From assembly GCA_021030915.1 (NCBI GenBank), contig JAGEMR010000230.1, positions 1-26,515 on the forward strand: a stretch of DNA of 26,515 nt, read 5' to 3'. A program made the position numbers and the translations under genes. Numbering within the stretch: position 1 is the stretch's first letter; every line of letters starts with the position of its first letter. The notes under the pieces are model-generated. The model saw nothing but the letters and a program-made list of their open reading frames with translations. It did no database searches and was not told the origin of the DNA. Origin of the DNA: Astrothelium macrocarpum. Its lineage: Eukaryota; Ascomycota; Dothideomycetes; Trypetheliales; Trypetheliaceae. Shown here one piece after another: positions 9,966-20,938 of this stretch.

Positions 9966-10682
9966 TCAAAATTCGCCATTGACGCCCTGCGAATCTGGAT
10001 TCCGCTGAGCCCATCTCAACATATTCCCAGGCCAAGTGGACGCTGGAGCCTTGTTCGGCTTGAGCTTTGCTTGGTTGACAACCGCGTCCCCAAGAACCTT
10101 TTCTATTTCAAGCCGTGGTATTGCTGCCTCAACCCGGGTAATCAGATCATAAAACCCGGTATCCAACGGCTCCAACAGCGTCGCGTTGGTCCGAAAGTCT
10201 ACGACAACTGCCATACGCACTAATTTCGATAGGTCGCTGATGCGCTCGGCTATACCTGTACAGCTATGTGTGGCGATCGCTAGCCAAGCTTCACGGCTGT
10301 CGGATTTTGAAACGCCATTTTGCAGTAAGTATTGTTCAGCCACGTCTGCGCCCTCGACTTCAAATCGTTCATCGCCATTATGCAGGTGACTGGAGCCTAT
10401 GTCGTGGAAGATGCACGTGATATAGAGGAGAAATACAAAGTCAGGAGTCGCTATCGCTTTGAATCGAGAATCGTGCAAAGCAAAGTGGTATGCATATAAG
10501 AACACACGAAAACTGTGATTGAATATGGCTGGCTCCAGCGCCGATGTAGTTTTGCTTAGAGCATGCTTGGATATATCCGCAAAATGGCCGTCGGGCAGTG
10601 CCTCCTGAAACTCGGCAGGGAGATTAGCAAGAAAATTGGTAGGGTCTATCTTGATTTCATTTGAGAGTTCAACTGTCGACAT
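9966..10682 (-). CDS. HD-domain protein, cyanamide hydratase-like
   Basis: An uninterrupted 238-residue frame. It has an HD metal-binding phosphohydrolase-type domain with His56 (IFNHSFRVFLYAY), the HD pair His93-Asp94 (TCIFHDIGSSH), the following RFEVEGADVAE segment, His139 (IATHSCTG) and a later Asp162 (VVVDFRTN). The spacing and length fit the fungal cyanamide hydratase/Ddi2-like group of about 240 residues, which hydrates cyanamide to urea. That substrate is known for a few members only, so the real substrate here is uncertain. No signal peptide or membrane segment; probably cytosolic. It faces the G-alpha-like gene and is divergent from nothing close upstream. Confidence 0.85.
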   Translation of the reverse strand: MSTVELSNEIKIDPTNFLANLPAEFQEALPDGHFADISKHALSKTTSALEPAIFNHSFRVFLYAYHFALHDSRFKAIATPDFVFLLYITCIFHDIGSSHLHNGDERFEVEGADVAEQYLLQNGVSKSDSREAWLAIATHSCTGIAERISDLSKLVRMAVVVDFRTNATLLEPLDTGFYDLITRVEAAIPRLEIEKVLGDAVVNQAKLKPNKAPASTWPGNMLRWAQRNPDSQGVNGEF

Positions 10683-11047
10683 GATTGCGAATCCTTCTTA
10701 ACATCTAAAATATCTTTGAAAATGGAATTCGATATATTCTACCGTAAGCCAAGTGGGGTCACTTTGGGGCCTTTCTGCGCGCATGGATTAGTCTTGCTTA
10801 CTCAAGCGTAAGAATAGTTCGTGGTATTTCACCGCCCAATTTCGGCACGAGAATTATCCCGCCCTATGCTTCTAGCAGAAAAATTATGTAAAGCTTCTGT
10901 ACCGCTTGAGAGATGACCCAAGAAAAGCGCAATCCAGACCTCAGAAACCAGAACAAGTAAAACAACCAAACACTCGGGCCCGGCCCGTAGGATCAACAAG
11001 CCCATTACACTGCTTCCTCAACATACACACCTCCCCTGACTGCCCCC
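10683..11047. other. Upstream region of the HD-domain gene and 3' flank of AKR1
   Basis: About 365 bp. The left part is the promoter of the minus-strand HD-domain gene, the right part the 3' flank of AKR1. No clear TATA box, repeat or RNA gene is seen. GC content rises sharply towards 11,000. Confidence 0.5.
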
Positions 11048-13490
11048 TCAAACCTCCTCCCCACCCACAGCCTCATACCCCCCTCTCCTCCTCCCCGCCC
11101 TCATCGCCGGCACCTCAAACAGCCGCGCATAATTCACCGTCTCACCCCCCAACCTCGCCATCCCGCTCTCCTTATTCCCGACCAACGGCCCGGCATCGCG
11201 CCAGAAATCCACACAGTTCGTCCAGATCCCACGACTGAACGGATTGCCGCCACCACGACGGCCCTGCGACGCCCGCCGCGCCGCCGCCTGCTGCGAGCCC
11301 TGGTACCCCTGGAACGCGACCGTGAAGAAGGTGTCCAGCCCCAGCAGCCGCGTCCACTGGCCCAGACACGTCTGCGACTGCGCGCGGTGGTGCGCGTGGT
11401 GGCTGGGCGCTGGGGCGGAGGACGCGGTGGTGCCCGGCTGCGCGGCGACGACGGGGTCCGGGCCCGCGCCGGTGGCGGTCAGGCCCGCTTCTTCAGGGTT
11501 GGTGGTGCCGGTGGTGAGGGCGGTGGTGAGGGGTGTGGGGACGCCGGCTGCGGCGTCGTGGCCGTGGCCGGTGCGGGATTTCATGGATTCGTAGGTGGTT
11601 TCGGCGCGGGCGATTTGGAGGAATTGCACGAGGAGCAGCATGCTGACCCAGACGAGCTGGAGGGAGGTCCAGATCATGAGGAGGATGGTGAAGGGGTCTT
11701 TGAGGAGGTGGGCGCAGAAGGTGGGGTCGAGGATGTTGCATTGGGTTGGGTCGGTAGGGGTCGGGAGGAGGGTGATGTAGGTGAAGGTGAGGCGGTCGAC
11801 GAGGAGGATGCCGATGACCATGAAGACGGTGTAGAGGAGGAAGTGCCGGTGGTTGTTGACACCGATGCAGTTGTCGACCCAGGGACAATGGCTAATTAGC
11901 GGTTAGTTCATACCGCAATAGGGATCTGGCAATTGGTCTTACTGATCGTGCTTTGCAACGCATCTTTTGCATTTTTTGCAGTGTTTGCTTCGAAGAGGTT
12001 TTCTTCCTATGCAGTCTGTGCAAAAATGGGTTTCGTCGAATTTCCATGCCTCGAGAAGTTCTTCGATGATGTCCCTTTGCTTGTTGCGACTGCTTGGTTT
12101 GGGTACGTAGCCTGGGTCTTCGAACATGCTTTGGAAATAAAAGTATGTCGTTGCAATGTAACACAAGATGAATAGTAAGTTAAAGGAGAGATTTGACCAG
12201 AAGGTCACTTTGGATTGTTTAGCTGACAAGACATTTAACTGGAATAGATGAACGTACCAGGAAGAATGTGAGTAATGTACCGAACGCCTACCCAAAAAAG
12301 CGTTCCCGCAAAAATGCCTGCTAAGAAAGGCTACCAACCAATTAGAAGATCATGAAAGAGATGCTTGGGGTTACTCACTGTTCTATGGATATGTTTCATG
12401 TCTGAAGGTGCATACACCAGGAATTTCATGCCCGCCCACTGTAAACCGTACGCCATAATCGCAGCAATAGGCACTGCAGCATAGACCACCATATAACTTA
12501 ATATGTAGAGAATACAAAATATGATTACAAAAGGCCAGAAGAAGAAGAATCGCTTAATGAATTTTTTCCGATCCGTCGTTACGAATGAAAAGGGGAGACT
12601 CATAGGTGTACCGTCTGCGTTATAGCCGGCTTCTGAGAGCGCTCTGTGCCATTGCCTTGTGCTATTCATTTCTCCAGCCGTTGTCGAGGGAGTCTTGCCA
12701 TCATTGTTCGCAGCAAACCGATCCGCACCGTATTCGACAAGTTTCAATATGCAGGCAGCGGATCCTTTCACAAGCGCCCAATGTAGAGCTGTAAAGCCTT
12801 GTTCGTCCTTGGCCTGCACATTGGCACCCCAGCGTAAGAACAAGTCAACACAAGCCGGATAGCCCTTGTAAGCAGCCCACATTAAGCTCGTGTGTCCCTG
12901 GCTGTCTGGAATGTCGATGGGAAGATCTTGGTGGAGAAGAAGCACGAGCTGGAAGACGTTGCCATCGAGCGTGGCTGAATGGAGAAGGTTGAAGCCTTGA
13001 TCATCCGTCATCAATGGATCGGCTCCGTGCTGGAGTAATAGATTGACAACGTAGTAATGACACCGTTTTGCTGCCCAAAGCACTGGGGTGGCTACAGCCT
13101 CTCCTCCTTTTGCGTTGACTGGTGCGCCAGATTGTATGAGGAAATGGCAGAGCGCGTAATGACCATTGATGGCTGCCCACTGCAGACAGCTAAATTAGCA
13201 TCTTACTCTAAGAGTACCAGAGATGTGCCACAAAAGCATACATGTAAAGGCGTGATGTCTTCTTCATCCTTATAACTTGCATCATACTCGCCGTCGTTGA
13301 ACAACTTTTGAATTGCAGCGATTTCTCCCAGCCTTGCCAGCTGCATAATGTCCTTCTCCACAGGCATTTTTGGCGGCGTGTCTTTTGTGACATTTTCCAT
13401 TTCCAGTCGCTGGCCTCCATCGGCGCTTCCATTTATGCCATCATCCGGTTTCCGTTCGCCGGCGGGCGCAGACGGTGCGCGCGAACCCAT
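11048..13490 (-). CDS. AKR1: Ankyrin-repeat DHHC palmitoyltransferase AKR1
   Basis: Five exons on the minus strand (13490-13242, 13179-12379, 12330-12258, 12207-11943, 11891-11048) give 2232 nt and 743 residues, the usual AKR1 length. Exons 1-2 carry ankyrin repeats from about residue 45 to 280 (TPLHWAAINGHY, LLLQHGADP, HTSLMWAAYKGYP, GFTALHWALVKGS). Paired membrane helices follow (FFFFWPFVIIFCILYILSYM and on), then PFLAGIFAGTLFWVGVRYI. The Cys-rich domain FCTDCIGRKPLRSKHCKKCK leads to D462-HHC465-PWVDNCIGVNNH, with Cys465 the acyl-accepting residue; the DHHC codons are split by intron 4. More membrane helices follow. AKR1 S-acylates proteins at the Golgi/endosome. The last exon encodes a low-complexity Gly/Ala/Thr/Pro/His-rich insert and is far more GC-rich than the other exons. 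Intron 3 (12208-12257) was chosen by its branch-like GCTAAAC and frame. Confidence 0.95.
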
Positions 13491-14356
13491 CTAAATTTCG
13501 TCTTCCTGCGTCTGTTCAACAGTGTGGTTTCATGATCTCCTAAGTCTCATGTTCTCAATGTCGAGGAAGGCTTGCAGTGATAGTGTATCGGTTTGGTGGT
13601 TTTGTGGTTTTGTGGAGGATTCGCTGGACAACAATACGCAATGGGGGCCAATTTCCATTTGCTGAGCCACCATGTAATGCGCCGAGATATTCTGTCAGCG
13701 ATCAAGGGTCGGGACGATTTGCGTAAGATGTTTGGGGGAAGAATTGACTGGACCAGACGATTGGGGCTCAGCAGCTGGACCTCTCTCACCGGCCATTGCA
13801 GCTCCGAATTCCTTGAGTTCAATCTACCTACCCCTGATCCATTTCTCTCATCTAACTTTGCTAGTCACGTCTACTGGGCATCAGGCCACATAACTTACCT
13901 CAGCCAACAGCGCGACCATGATTTTGGATAATAGTCAAAGATTTCGTCATGAGCTTTATACTGAATAAGGTCAGATATGGCTACCATGGTAAACGCTTTT
14001 GCCCACCTTCTGTCCTCGTCGCATTTTTCAAGCTTGTGTCTAGTTTCGTCTCTCTGCTTTCAGAGGTTCGTCAAAGAATCTAAATGCTCAGCCGAGCTGA
14101 CGAGAAGCTGCAGGGCAATCATTATGTTTTTCTCTTCTCTGCCTTTTTTTTTTTTTTTTTTTCTTGGAAACTTCTAAAAAGGCTCAGAAAGAACAAACAT
14201 CTGGATCTGGATGATGCAATTATTGAACAGATGGAGAAGGCCCCTCACTAAATTCAACGCCTTGTTACCGTACATCACAGAGTACATGGCAGGTTACAGG
14301 AAAGGGTCATATTAAGAATCTAGAAATAACGCAAGGTCCTGCTCAGACTTGCCAAA
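13491..14356. other. Intergenic region upstream of AKR1
   Basis: About 870 bp between the AKR1 start and the stop of the FAD oxidase gene. Open frames on both strands at about 13547-13931 overlap each other and show no recognisable domain or signal sequence, so no gene is called. A T-run of about 19 bases lies near 14144-14162. AKR1 promoter elements are expected close to 13491, but no TATA box is clear. Confidence 0.45.
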
Positions 14357-16194
14357 TTAAACTCGACACAGTGTTCCCACCGCATTTTCCGCCCATGCTG
14401 GACTACCAACACATGTAGGGCAGTAAAAGACGGACTTGGGATCACGTTTAGCTTTAATGGCGCTGAGGGACTGGAAATGTTGTCCATAAAAGTCAGCTTC
14501 GTACTCTGGATCCAGACGGTCAGCCTCGTTCATGTATGCGCCGGTGTCAGGAGCCTGGTTCTTCATAGCCTGAGTCTTCACATTGGTGATGTCGTTCTGT
14601 ACAGCCTGGATAGCGGACGCCGGGCTGTTGGGTGCGTATCCACGGCTAACAATACTATTGAGGTAGCTGATACGCCACGCCGGGTTGATTCCAGAAAATG
14701 GGTCGGACGCATCTGTAAAGACAGCACCGCCGCCAACAAGCTCCACGCTATTGAACGTGAACTGCTCGGGTGTGCCGGCAATAGTGTCAATCATCTGGCG
14801 GAGACCGGTTGAGTTATCTTGCAGAGAGCGGCGGGAGAAAAGACGAGAGCCACCTGCCCCGGCCGTGCCAACCGCTGGTTCGACTGCCGCGGCATTCCAA
14901 TAAAAGGTCCAGTAGTCGGGGAAGGTAGTATAGGAGACGGAAACGAAAAGCGAGGTACCGTTGTACGGCATTAACTTGTCTAGTGTTGAGGCAAACGCGG
15001 CTTCTCCAGCTTCCACACTTTGGTTAAAGGTATAAATCCCATGAACATAGCCGACAGTTGAGTTACCAACCAATGGAGTAGGAGATGCGATGGACCAGCT
15101 GCCATAGCCAGCATATCCAGCGTCGTTGAGATCCGGGAAGGCCTCGTACAAGGCAGCAACTCCATCAAGAAATGAGCTAGTATCTGAAGATTTCAGAGGC
15201 GCCATAGCAAAACTTTGCATTTGCACATCCACCATTGGCCAAGTTTTGATGGTTGTAGAGGTGACGACACCATATGTGCCTGGACCGCCACCTCGGATGG
15301 CGTACAAAATGTCTTGATTTTCACAAGGCGATGCAGTAATGACAGAACCATCTGCAAGCACGACCTGCGCAGAGAGAACTTGGTCCGCGCCCAAGCCATA
15401 TTGACGAGTAGCAGGTCCATGTCCTCCGCCTTGCATCCAACCGCCCAGGACCGAAACACTGGGAGTACCCCCACCGACCACAACAACATCGTGCTCCTGG
15501 GCAAGAGGATAAACGTCATGCCAGGTGTAGCCACCGCCAACGACAATAACGCCGCCGGTCCAGTTGATGGCACTGCATGAAGACTGATAGGTAGACTCAA
15601 ATGTTAGACCAGTGCGCAAATAATGAATCCAAACCTCCAGACTACCGTAACCTGTTGATCGACCGAGAAGATCGTGGCCAGTGTCTTTGATGACTAGACG
15701 CACGTTATGTTCCTTGGCAAATCGGACGGTCGCAGAGACATCTTCAACGGAAGTCGCGTTAATTGCATAGCGTGGACTCGTGCCGATAGTACAGCTGCCG
15801 GGCTTTTCGCTCAAGGTCACATTGATGGGTGGGCACGTATCGTTGATGGGATAGCTTAGCCCGACTGGACTGTTTGCTTGGAAGTTGGCGTTGGTCCATC
15901 CCTGGTCGACAATTGCACAATCTACAGCATTTTGCTCTGGACCCGGATAGCAAGAAATAGCAAGAGGTTGGATGGCAATTAATTGCCCGTTAACAGAACT
16001 ATTTAGCGAATTCCAATCTGTTGTACCCGGCCAACAGGCATCCGTAGGGCCCTGTAGGAAAAGCAGAATTAGACATCCGAGACATACTCATAGTAAGTGA
16101 TACCTACGCATTTGCACCTTGTAGTATTTGGGGACAGCGAGACGGTGTACTTGCAAAGGAGCAGAGGAACGAGAAGTGAAAATAGCTTCTGCAT
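14357..16194 (-). CDS. Secreted FAD-linked oxidoreductase (PCMH/BBE type)
   Basis: Two exons (16194-16108, 16051-14357) split by a 56-bp intron give 593 residues. The start MQKLFSLLVPLLLC is a signal peptide, followed by CKCGPTDACWPGTTDWNSLN, typical of the mature N-terminus of fungal secreted BBE-like oxidases. The FAD-binding PCMH domain spans roughly residues 110-290: IKDTGHDLLGRSTG holds His155, the expected covalent flavin link, and GGWMQGGGHGPATRQYG lies in the second half. The position where bicovalent members have Cys reads GGTPSVSVLGG, so a single covalent link is likely. The C-terminal BBE segment ends DPEYEADFYG and FYCPTCVGS. Relatives oxidise sugars, alkaloids or polyketide intermediates; the substrate here is unknown. 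Several N-glycosylation sequons fit secretion. Confidence 0.93.
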
Positions 16195-17015
16195 GTTACC
16201 ACCCTCACTAATTTCCAGAGTGGGAAGCTCGCGATGATACTCCCCGCGATTCGAGATGAAATTAGAACCGACTTGAATTTAGACAAGCAAGAGCTACTAA
16301 AGGATCGTTCCAACTAGATTTCATAGGATAGTCTTTGCTGCTTACGTATGCTAACATGCGGAAATTTTTACCCAAATGTCGCATTCAGCTGGCCAAGCTC
16401 GTCTAAGGAGGTAAATGTTAATACCTACGAGCCCGCCAGTCCAGAATCACCTACCTAGTTTGGACTAGCTGTTACCTTTTCCAGGCATAACCTCTTTGGT
16501 AAGCCGTAAGAGTGCTACCGCTTTTTATATTTTTAGCGTTCTCCAGCGAATAACACAAGAATAGATTTCTTAGTTTTCCCAATTCCAAAAGAACATAGGA
16601 TGTAGAGGCAATCGTGTCTTTGGATTTTGGGAGCCTCAAAGCTACTGGCTGAGTACGATAATGAGGGACGCGCGGGCACGTGTGGTATTCAGAGGAACTT
16701 AGCCAATGAAGTGGGATGCAAGAAGATTGAGAAAGTGATAGCTTACTACATTACCCAGGGGAGAGTTAGTGAAGGTGATTCCGAAGACAGAAAAAAGCCG
16801 GGAAACGCCGGGAACACAGCCCGATGATGGTCGCTTCCATCGTATAGACAAGTCAGCAAGAGAATTTGAGATATCTAGTCTGCACTGTTACTCTACTAAA
16901 TCAAAGAAAGCGTCCTAATGGGAAAACTTTAAGACGAAATACAGACACTGGTGAGCTTGATTGCCGAAGCCAATACTCAAGCGGACTATATGGGTTTTCT
17001 AAACTTATCCTATAC
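16195..17015. other. Intergenic region: promoter of the FAD oxidase, 3' flank of GH79
   Basis: About 820 bp. The sequence next to 16195 should be the promoter of the minus-strand FAD oxidase, and that near 17015 the 3' end of the GH79 gene. A 66-codon open frame at 16627-16827 (plus) has no recognisable feature and is probably chance. No RNA gene or repeat seen. Confidence 0.45.
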
Positions 17016-18677
17016 TCAAATACTCGAAAGATTGACTATGAGTGCCTCACTGGCATTGACACTCAAAGAAATCTGTCCATTACTCCTGACTCCAATCGTT
17101 TGGGTATCATTGCTCACTTGGACCGGCATCCCCATACTTTCAATCGTCCATCTTATTCCCGCCCAAGTTACACCGGTCTTCACATCCGCACCAGCACCTG
17201 TCAGATACTCTACTATAACACTAGAAACTCCTTGGAGGCCATCAATGACCACATTTTGCACCGGTCGCGGCGTCGTCTCGGTAGAATTCCACTGTACTAG
17301 GTTGATAATGGCAATTTTGGCCAATTGACCATTATTGTATCCAGCATATGCAGAGACATGCGGATTTCCAAGATCAATGTTTGTCGCCTGAAAATTGGCT
17401 TCTTTCCCAATGAAATCTGCCACAAAGGTAAGAGCATAAAATGGTGGCTTAACAGCGATATTAGCTCCATCCGGTTGCCACGCGTCGTACTGAAAGCCAT
17501 TGCTCTGTTGCATGTTCAATCTTGTAACGTTCTGCTCAGAAGCCTAATCAGCAAAGACTGCTTATGGTAGATGCGGGATTATTCAAAAGGTAGCTTACAA
17601 TAGACATTGCGTAAAGCATCATATCCACGCCCCACAACGCACTGCCAAACACGCCTTCAAGGTCAGTGTTGCCAACGTTGCCAAGAGCGCTGTTGACCTC
17701 GCCGATCACAAATGGGATATTGGGATGCGCACTCTGCATGTAAGCAATTGGATTCCGAAACAGATCCAAGCCTTCAACGACCGCAGTATGGTTCATCAGA
17801 TCGGGCCCCAGTTGCGCTGTGGCACTGTTGGGAACTTGGTAATGATGGTACGAGACTGAAGCAACATTTCCATTGCTGTCGATACCATCTGCAAAGGCAG
17901 CACTTGCGTTCCATCGCGTCTGGTCAACGCCAGAGGAAAAGACTAGGGCTTGGAATACGGGGCCTTTGAGCAAGGTCGAGAAGTTTCCAATAAGGTCATT
18001 GGCTGTTTCTAGCCATTGCTGCACGTACACAGCTTCGTTAAAACTTGATCCGCGAACACCTTGAACAACGTAAAGGTCTGGCTCGTTGCCAATCTCGAGT
18101 GAACTCAATGAACTAGCCGGAATGTACTTGAGCGCCTGCTTTGCCTGTGCCAAAGCATCCACGGACAAGTGGGGCCCCAAAATGTTAATAGGGACCTGCC
18201 AGGTGAAATTTGTGCCGGGAAAATTGGCAAAACCTTCGTAATACGAGGGGCCAAGTGTCCAGTTGAACACGGCACCAGCAGGGTCTGGAGTAGGCGGAGG
18301 CAAAGACGGATATGTTTGGCTGGCGTTGTAGTGATCATGGTCCCCGGAAGTGCCTCCTACACGAATCACGATGCTGCTGCCCGTTTTATTTTGAATGACG
18401 GAGATTAGGTTGCGCGATAAGATATTTGGAAAAGACGAATTGCCTTTGACTTTCAGCCATGACGATTGGGGCGAGGTCCAACTTCCCGGGGCTTACCGGC
18501 AAAATCAAAGAAGGAAACAGACTCAATTGCCAAGCCTGGAAAAGCACGGTCTACAATGTGAGAAGCGTTCAAAGGAACTGAAGCCGGTGCGTTGATTGTG
18601 ATGTTTTGCGAAATGGAAAGCGATATGAAGGAAAGGATTTGAAGAAAAAAGAGTAGCGAGAGGCTTCGTTCCGACAT
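17016..18677 (-). CDS. Secreted glycoside hydrolase family 79 (beta-glucuronidase-like)
   Basis: Three exons (18677-18497, 18443-17599, 17531-17016) give 513 residues. The ATG complementary to 18675-18677 starts a signal peptide (MSERSLSLLFFLQILSFISL); the longer upstream frame would need a non-ATG start. The mature protein opens with the family-like FDFAGNSSFPNILS, then VIRVGGTSGDHD. The catalytic pair of GH79 is visible: acid/base Glu181 in LEIGNEPDLY and nucleophile Glu309 in FVIGEVNSALG. The C-terminal beta domain (about 345-513) fits Glyco_hydro_79C. Members remove glucuronic acid or 4-O-methyl-glucuronic acid from arabinogalactan or related glycans. Many N-glycosylation sites. The second acceptor site is a tandem GAGCAG; I chose the downstream one (SI|NVTRLNMQQ), and the other choice would add one Gln. 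Confidence 0.92.
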
Positions 18678-19725
18678 AATTACAACCAAAGCTCTCACTC
18701 CCTACAAGTCTAAGGCAATGCCACATTGTATATATACATCCCAAACTCTACAGCGCGGCCATGACCCGTCCCGTCAGCAACGACTGGTCAAAGCCTGATC
18801 TACACCGGTGTCTTCAGCCCAAACTTGGCTCCAGCTCCAAGTCAGACGCTTCGTCGATCGCCATTTTGAGGAGATCTAATTGTTGCATCGCTTCCATGCG
18901 GGACCGGCGTCAGCGATATTCGGGGGCTATTCAGGCTCGAGCATAAGATGCAGGCGCGCTTTTGGGATAGAAGTGTGTCTTGAGAGGTGGTGGTAGTGGT
19001 GATGCCCGAGAACTGCTTGGGTGGCAAAGGTCTACCAAAGCACGCATTGGCCAAAATGCGGCTCTTTTCACCCAAGTCATTTTGCCATCGAGCTTATTTT
19101 TGATATCGCTCGTCGATAATCTGGCTTCTCGACGAGCCATTGATAATCGCGGTAACTATCTGCGTGCACACCAACGCAAGGAACGTCACTTGGGGGCGTC
19201 ACACAGCTGACTCCGTACTACTCTAATGACGCAGTCCATAACAGTTTGACTACAGAACATTTGAGAAATTTTTAGAGAGGCTCAACATGATGGATGAGGC
19301 TCATCAGTTCCGCTTGTCCATCGCAACTTTGGTTCGATCCTTCCGAGCTCAGTCATGGCTTTCTTGTGCGATTCCAGGTAGGGGAGGTATACAGAATCTC
19401 AACGGCCTCATCTACTTTTATTACGAGCAGTCTCGGCCTTTCCAATCCAGTCGCGGGTTAAAGGTATTTTTGAAACTGAACCTACCACTATTCTTCTCTT
19501 TTCTCGTTTTCGTCTTCCTTTCCTCCGATATCCCTTCCCTTTTACCTAATTTGAGCTGGGGAAAGCAACGTCACGTTGTAAAGTGTGAGGTAAGTTGATT
19601 TATATCTTGCTTCTCCACTGAAAATCGAAAGATGGGAGCCATATCTTCTTGAATTACGTCGCACTTATTGTTCCTCATTCTCCATATTATTCTTAGCCAA
19701 GCTGGTCCCGTTCAAGTTTTTGGCA
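18678..19725. promoter_or_regulatory. Divergent promoter region between GH79 and the secreted-protein gene
   Basis: About 1.05 kb separating two divergently transcribed genes for secreted proteins. A TATA-like TATATATA at 18729-18736 lies 52 bp upstream of the GH79 start on the minus strand. On the plus side, a long pyrimidine-rich tract (about 19484-19550, TTCTTCTCTTTTCTCGTTTT and on) precedes the Cys-rich protein gene, as is common upstream of fungal genes. Open frames here, such as 19287-19598 (plus), show no domain and cover the pyrimidine tract, so they are not called. Confidence 0.45.
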
Positions 19726-20659
19726 ATGAAGCTGCCAATTTATTGTTTCCTGCTATTCTTCACAGCCACTCTTTTAAATGCACAAGGCATTTTGTTGTAA
19801 GTCTCCTCAGTGTTACCAATACTGCCATGGCGAGGCCGAGAAGAGAGCCGCACGCAGTTGCTATCACAAAGTGCACCATCCCTTCCACGCATTCGAACAC
19901 TGCCAATTTTCTCATCCGATTGTTTACATTTCAGTCAACTACTGATTCACGGCTATTTGCAACTAAATTCTACATCCTGCTCCTTAAACTGTTAACAATG
20001 ACGGTTCTGATAACATATTTAGTGGCATTGATTCCCTGGTGTCCCCTTCAGGCGGTAATGACTCAATGGTTCCGGGAGGACTTGACAAACGAAGTCCAGG
20101 AGTGTCGTTGATTGACGAATGCCCACAACAAATCGGAGCGGAACCTGAGTTTAAAAATTTCACGCTATCTCACTGCGGATGGAGCGGATCTGCAATGCTA
20201 TGGTACATGGCTTGTGAAAACAACCATAAAACGCCTCCATCTACCAGGATGGGCCATGGCCTTTGCGGGCTTGGAACGATGTGTTTCGATAGGATAGAGT
20301 CCTTACGCCCCCCTAAGGCCGGTTGCACAACCCTCCCATCGAAACGAAAGGAGCTACCTTGGGGGATAGGGCCTACAATCAAAATAGAATCAAGATTACC
20401 AAATTCCAATGTTTGGAACTTTCAGGTAGCCTTACTGACAGAACCCTCTTGGACTAAACTGTACCAGGCCGATAAAATAGTTGTCACCGCCGTGAACGTT
20501 GCGAAAGATCCTGTGGGCCAACCGGTTTCCTGCACGAATTGTGCCAGAATAGGTATGCAAACTTGGCCGCCAGAGACTACCCTTTTCCACGTATATGTTT
20601 ATATGCGAAGTCAATTTGACTATGTGCGATATGTTTCGTACGGGTGGGATGACAATTAA
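19726..20659 (+). CDS. Putative secreted Cys-rich protein with Kex2-type propeptide
   Basis: I do not recognise the family. Exon 1 (19726-19796) encodes a clear signal peptide, MKLPIYCFLLFFTATLLNAQ, and ends at a consensus donor GTAAGT. The large open frame downstream can be joined in phase at the acceptor ATATTTAG (20021-20022), giving exon 2 at 20023-20659 and 235 residues. A dibasic site in GGLDKR (44-47 region, cut after Arg47) would release a mature protein of about 188 residues with eight Cys (Cys57 in LIDEC, then SHC, MAC, GLC, TMC, AGC, VSC, TNC), one N-glycosylation site (FKNFT) and many aromatic residues near the C-terminus. The 226-bp intron is longer than others here and could hide an extra exon. 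The signal peptide, Kex2-like site and even Cys number suggest a processed effector or antimicrobial-type protein. Confidence 0.6.
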
Positions 20660-20938
20660 CACTTGAGTTGCATTCGCAACATATTCACGATGTTGATCTT
20701 TGAAACCATAAAATCGAAGGGCGAGGAGTTATTGAGAAGCAACCGAATCGCAAAGACTGATCAAATTACCTGTGTACTAGCCAAACAGATTGGAAAATCA
20801 ATGAGAGTACTGTTGCGCGGAGTGACTGTTGTCTTACATGCTATTGGCGAACTACCCAATCAAGATCTTATGTTCACTCAATCACCTTGCACGATAATGT
20901 GGCCTTGGCAAAGAGCTCGGTCGATTGAAAAGGAACAT

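Noticed and set aside
11387..11899. 170-residue plus-strand open frame, Gly/Glu-rich
   Set aside because: It lies antisense to the GC-rich last exon of AKR1, where stop codons are rare in all frames.
13547..13931. Open frames on both strands upstream of AKR1 (91 and 112 residues)
   Set aside because: They overlap one another, have no signal peptide, domain or splice partner, and sit in the AKR1 promoter region.
14144..14162. Long T-run as evidence of a retrotransposed (poly-A) sequence
   Set aside because: No adjoining retroelement or processed gene is visible; a simple homopolymer is the plainer explanation.
15193..15600. 135-residue minus-strand frame within the FAD oxidase gene
   Set aside because: It is an out-of-frame shadow of a well-supported exon.
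16866..17328. Overlapping plus-strand frames of 125 and 144 residues
   Set aside because: Mostly antisense to exon 3 of the GH79 gene and without recognisable content.
19287..19598. 103-residue plus-strand frame with a hydrophobic stretch (LPLFFSFLVFVFL)
   Set aside because: The hydrophobic part is simply the translation of a pyrimidine-rich tract typical of fungal promoters.
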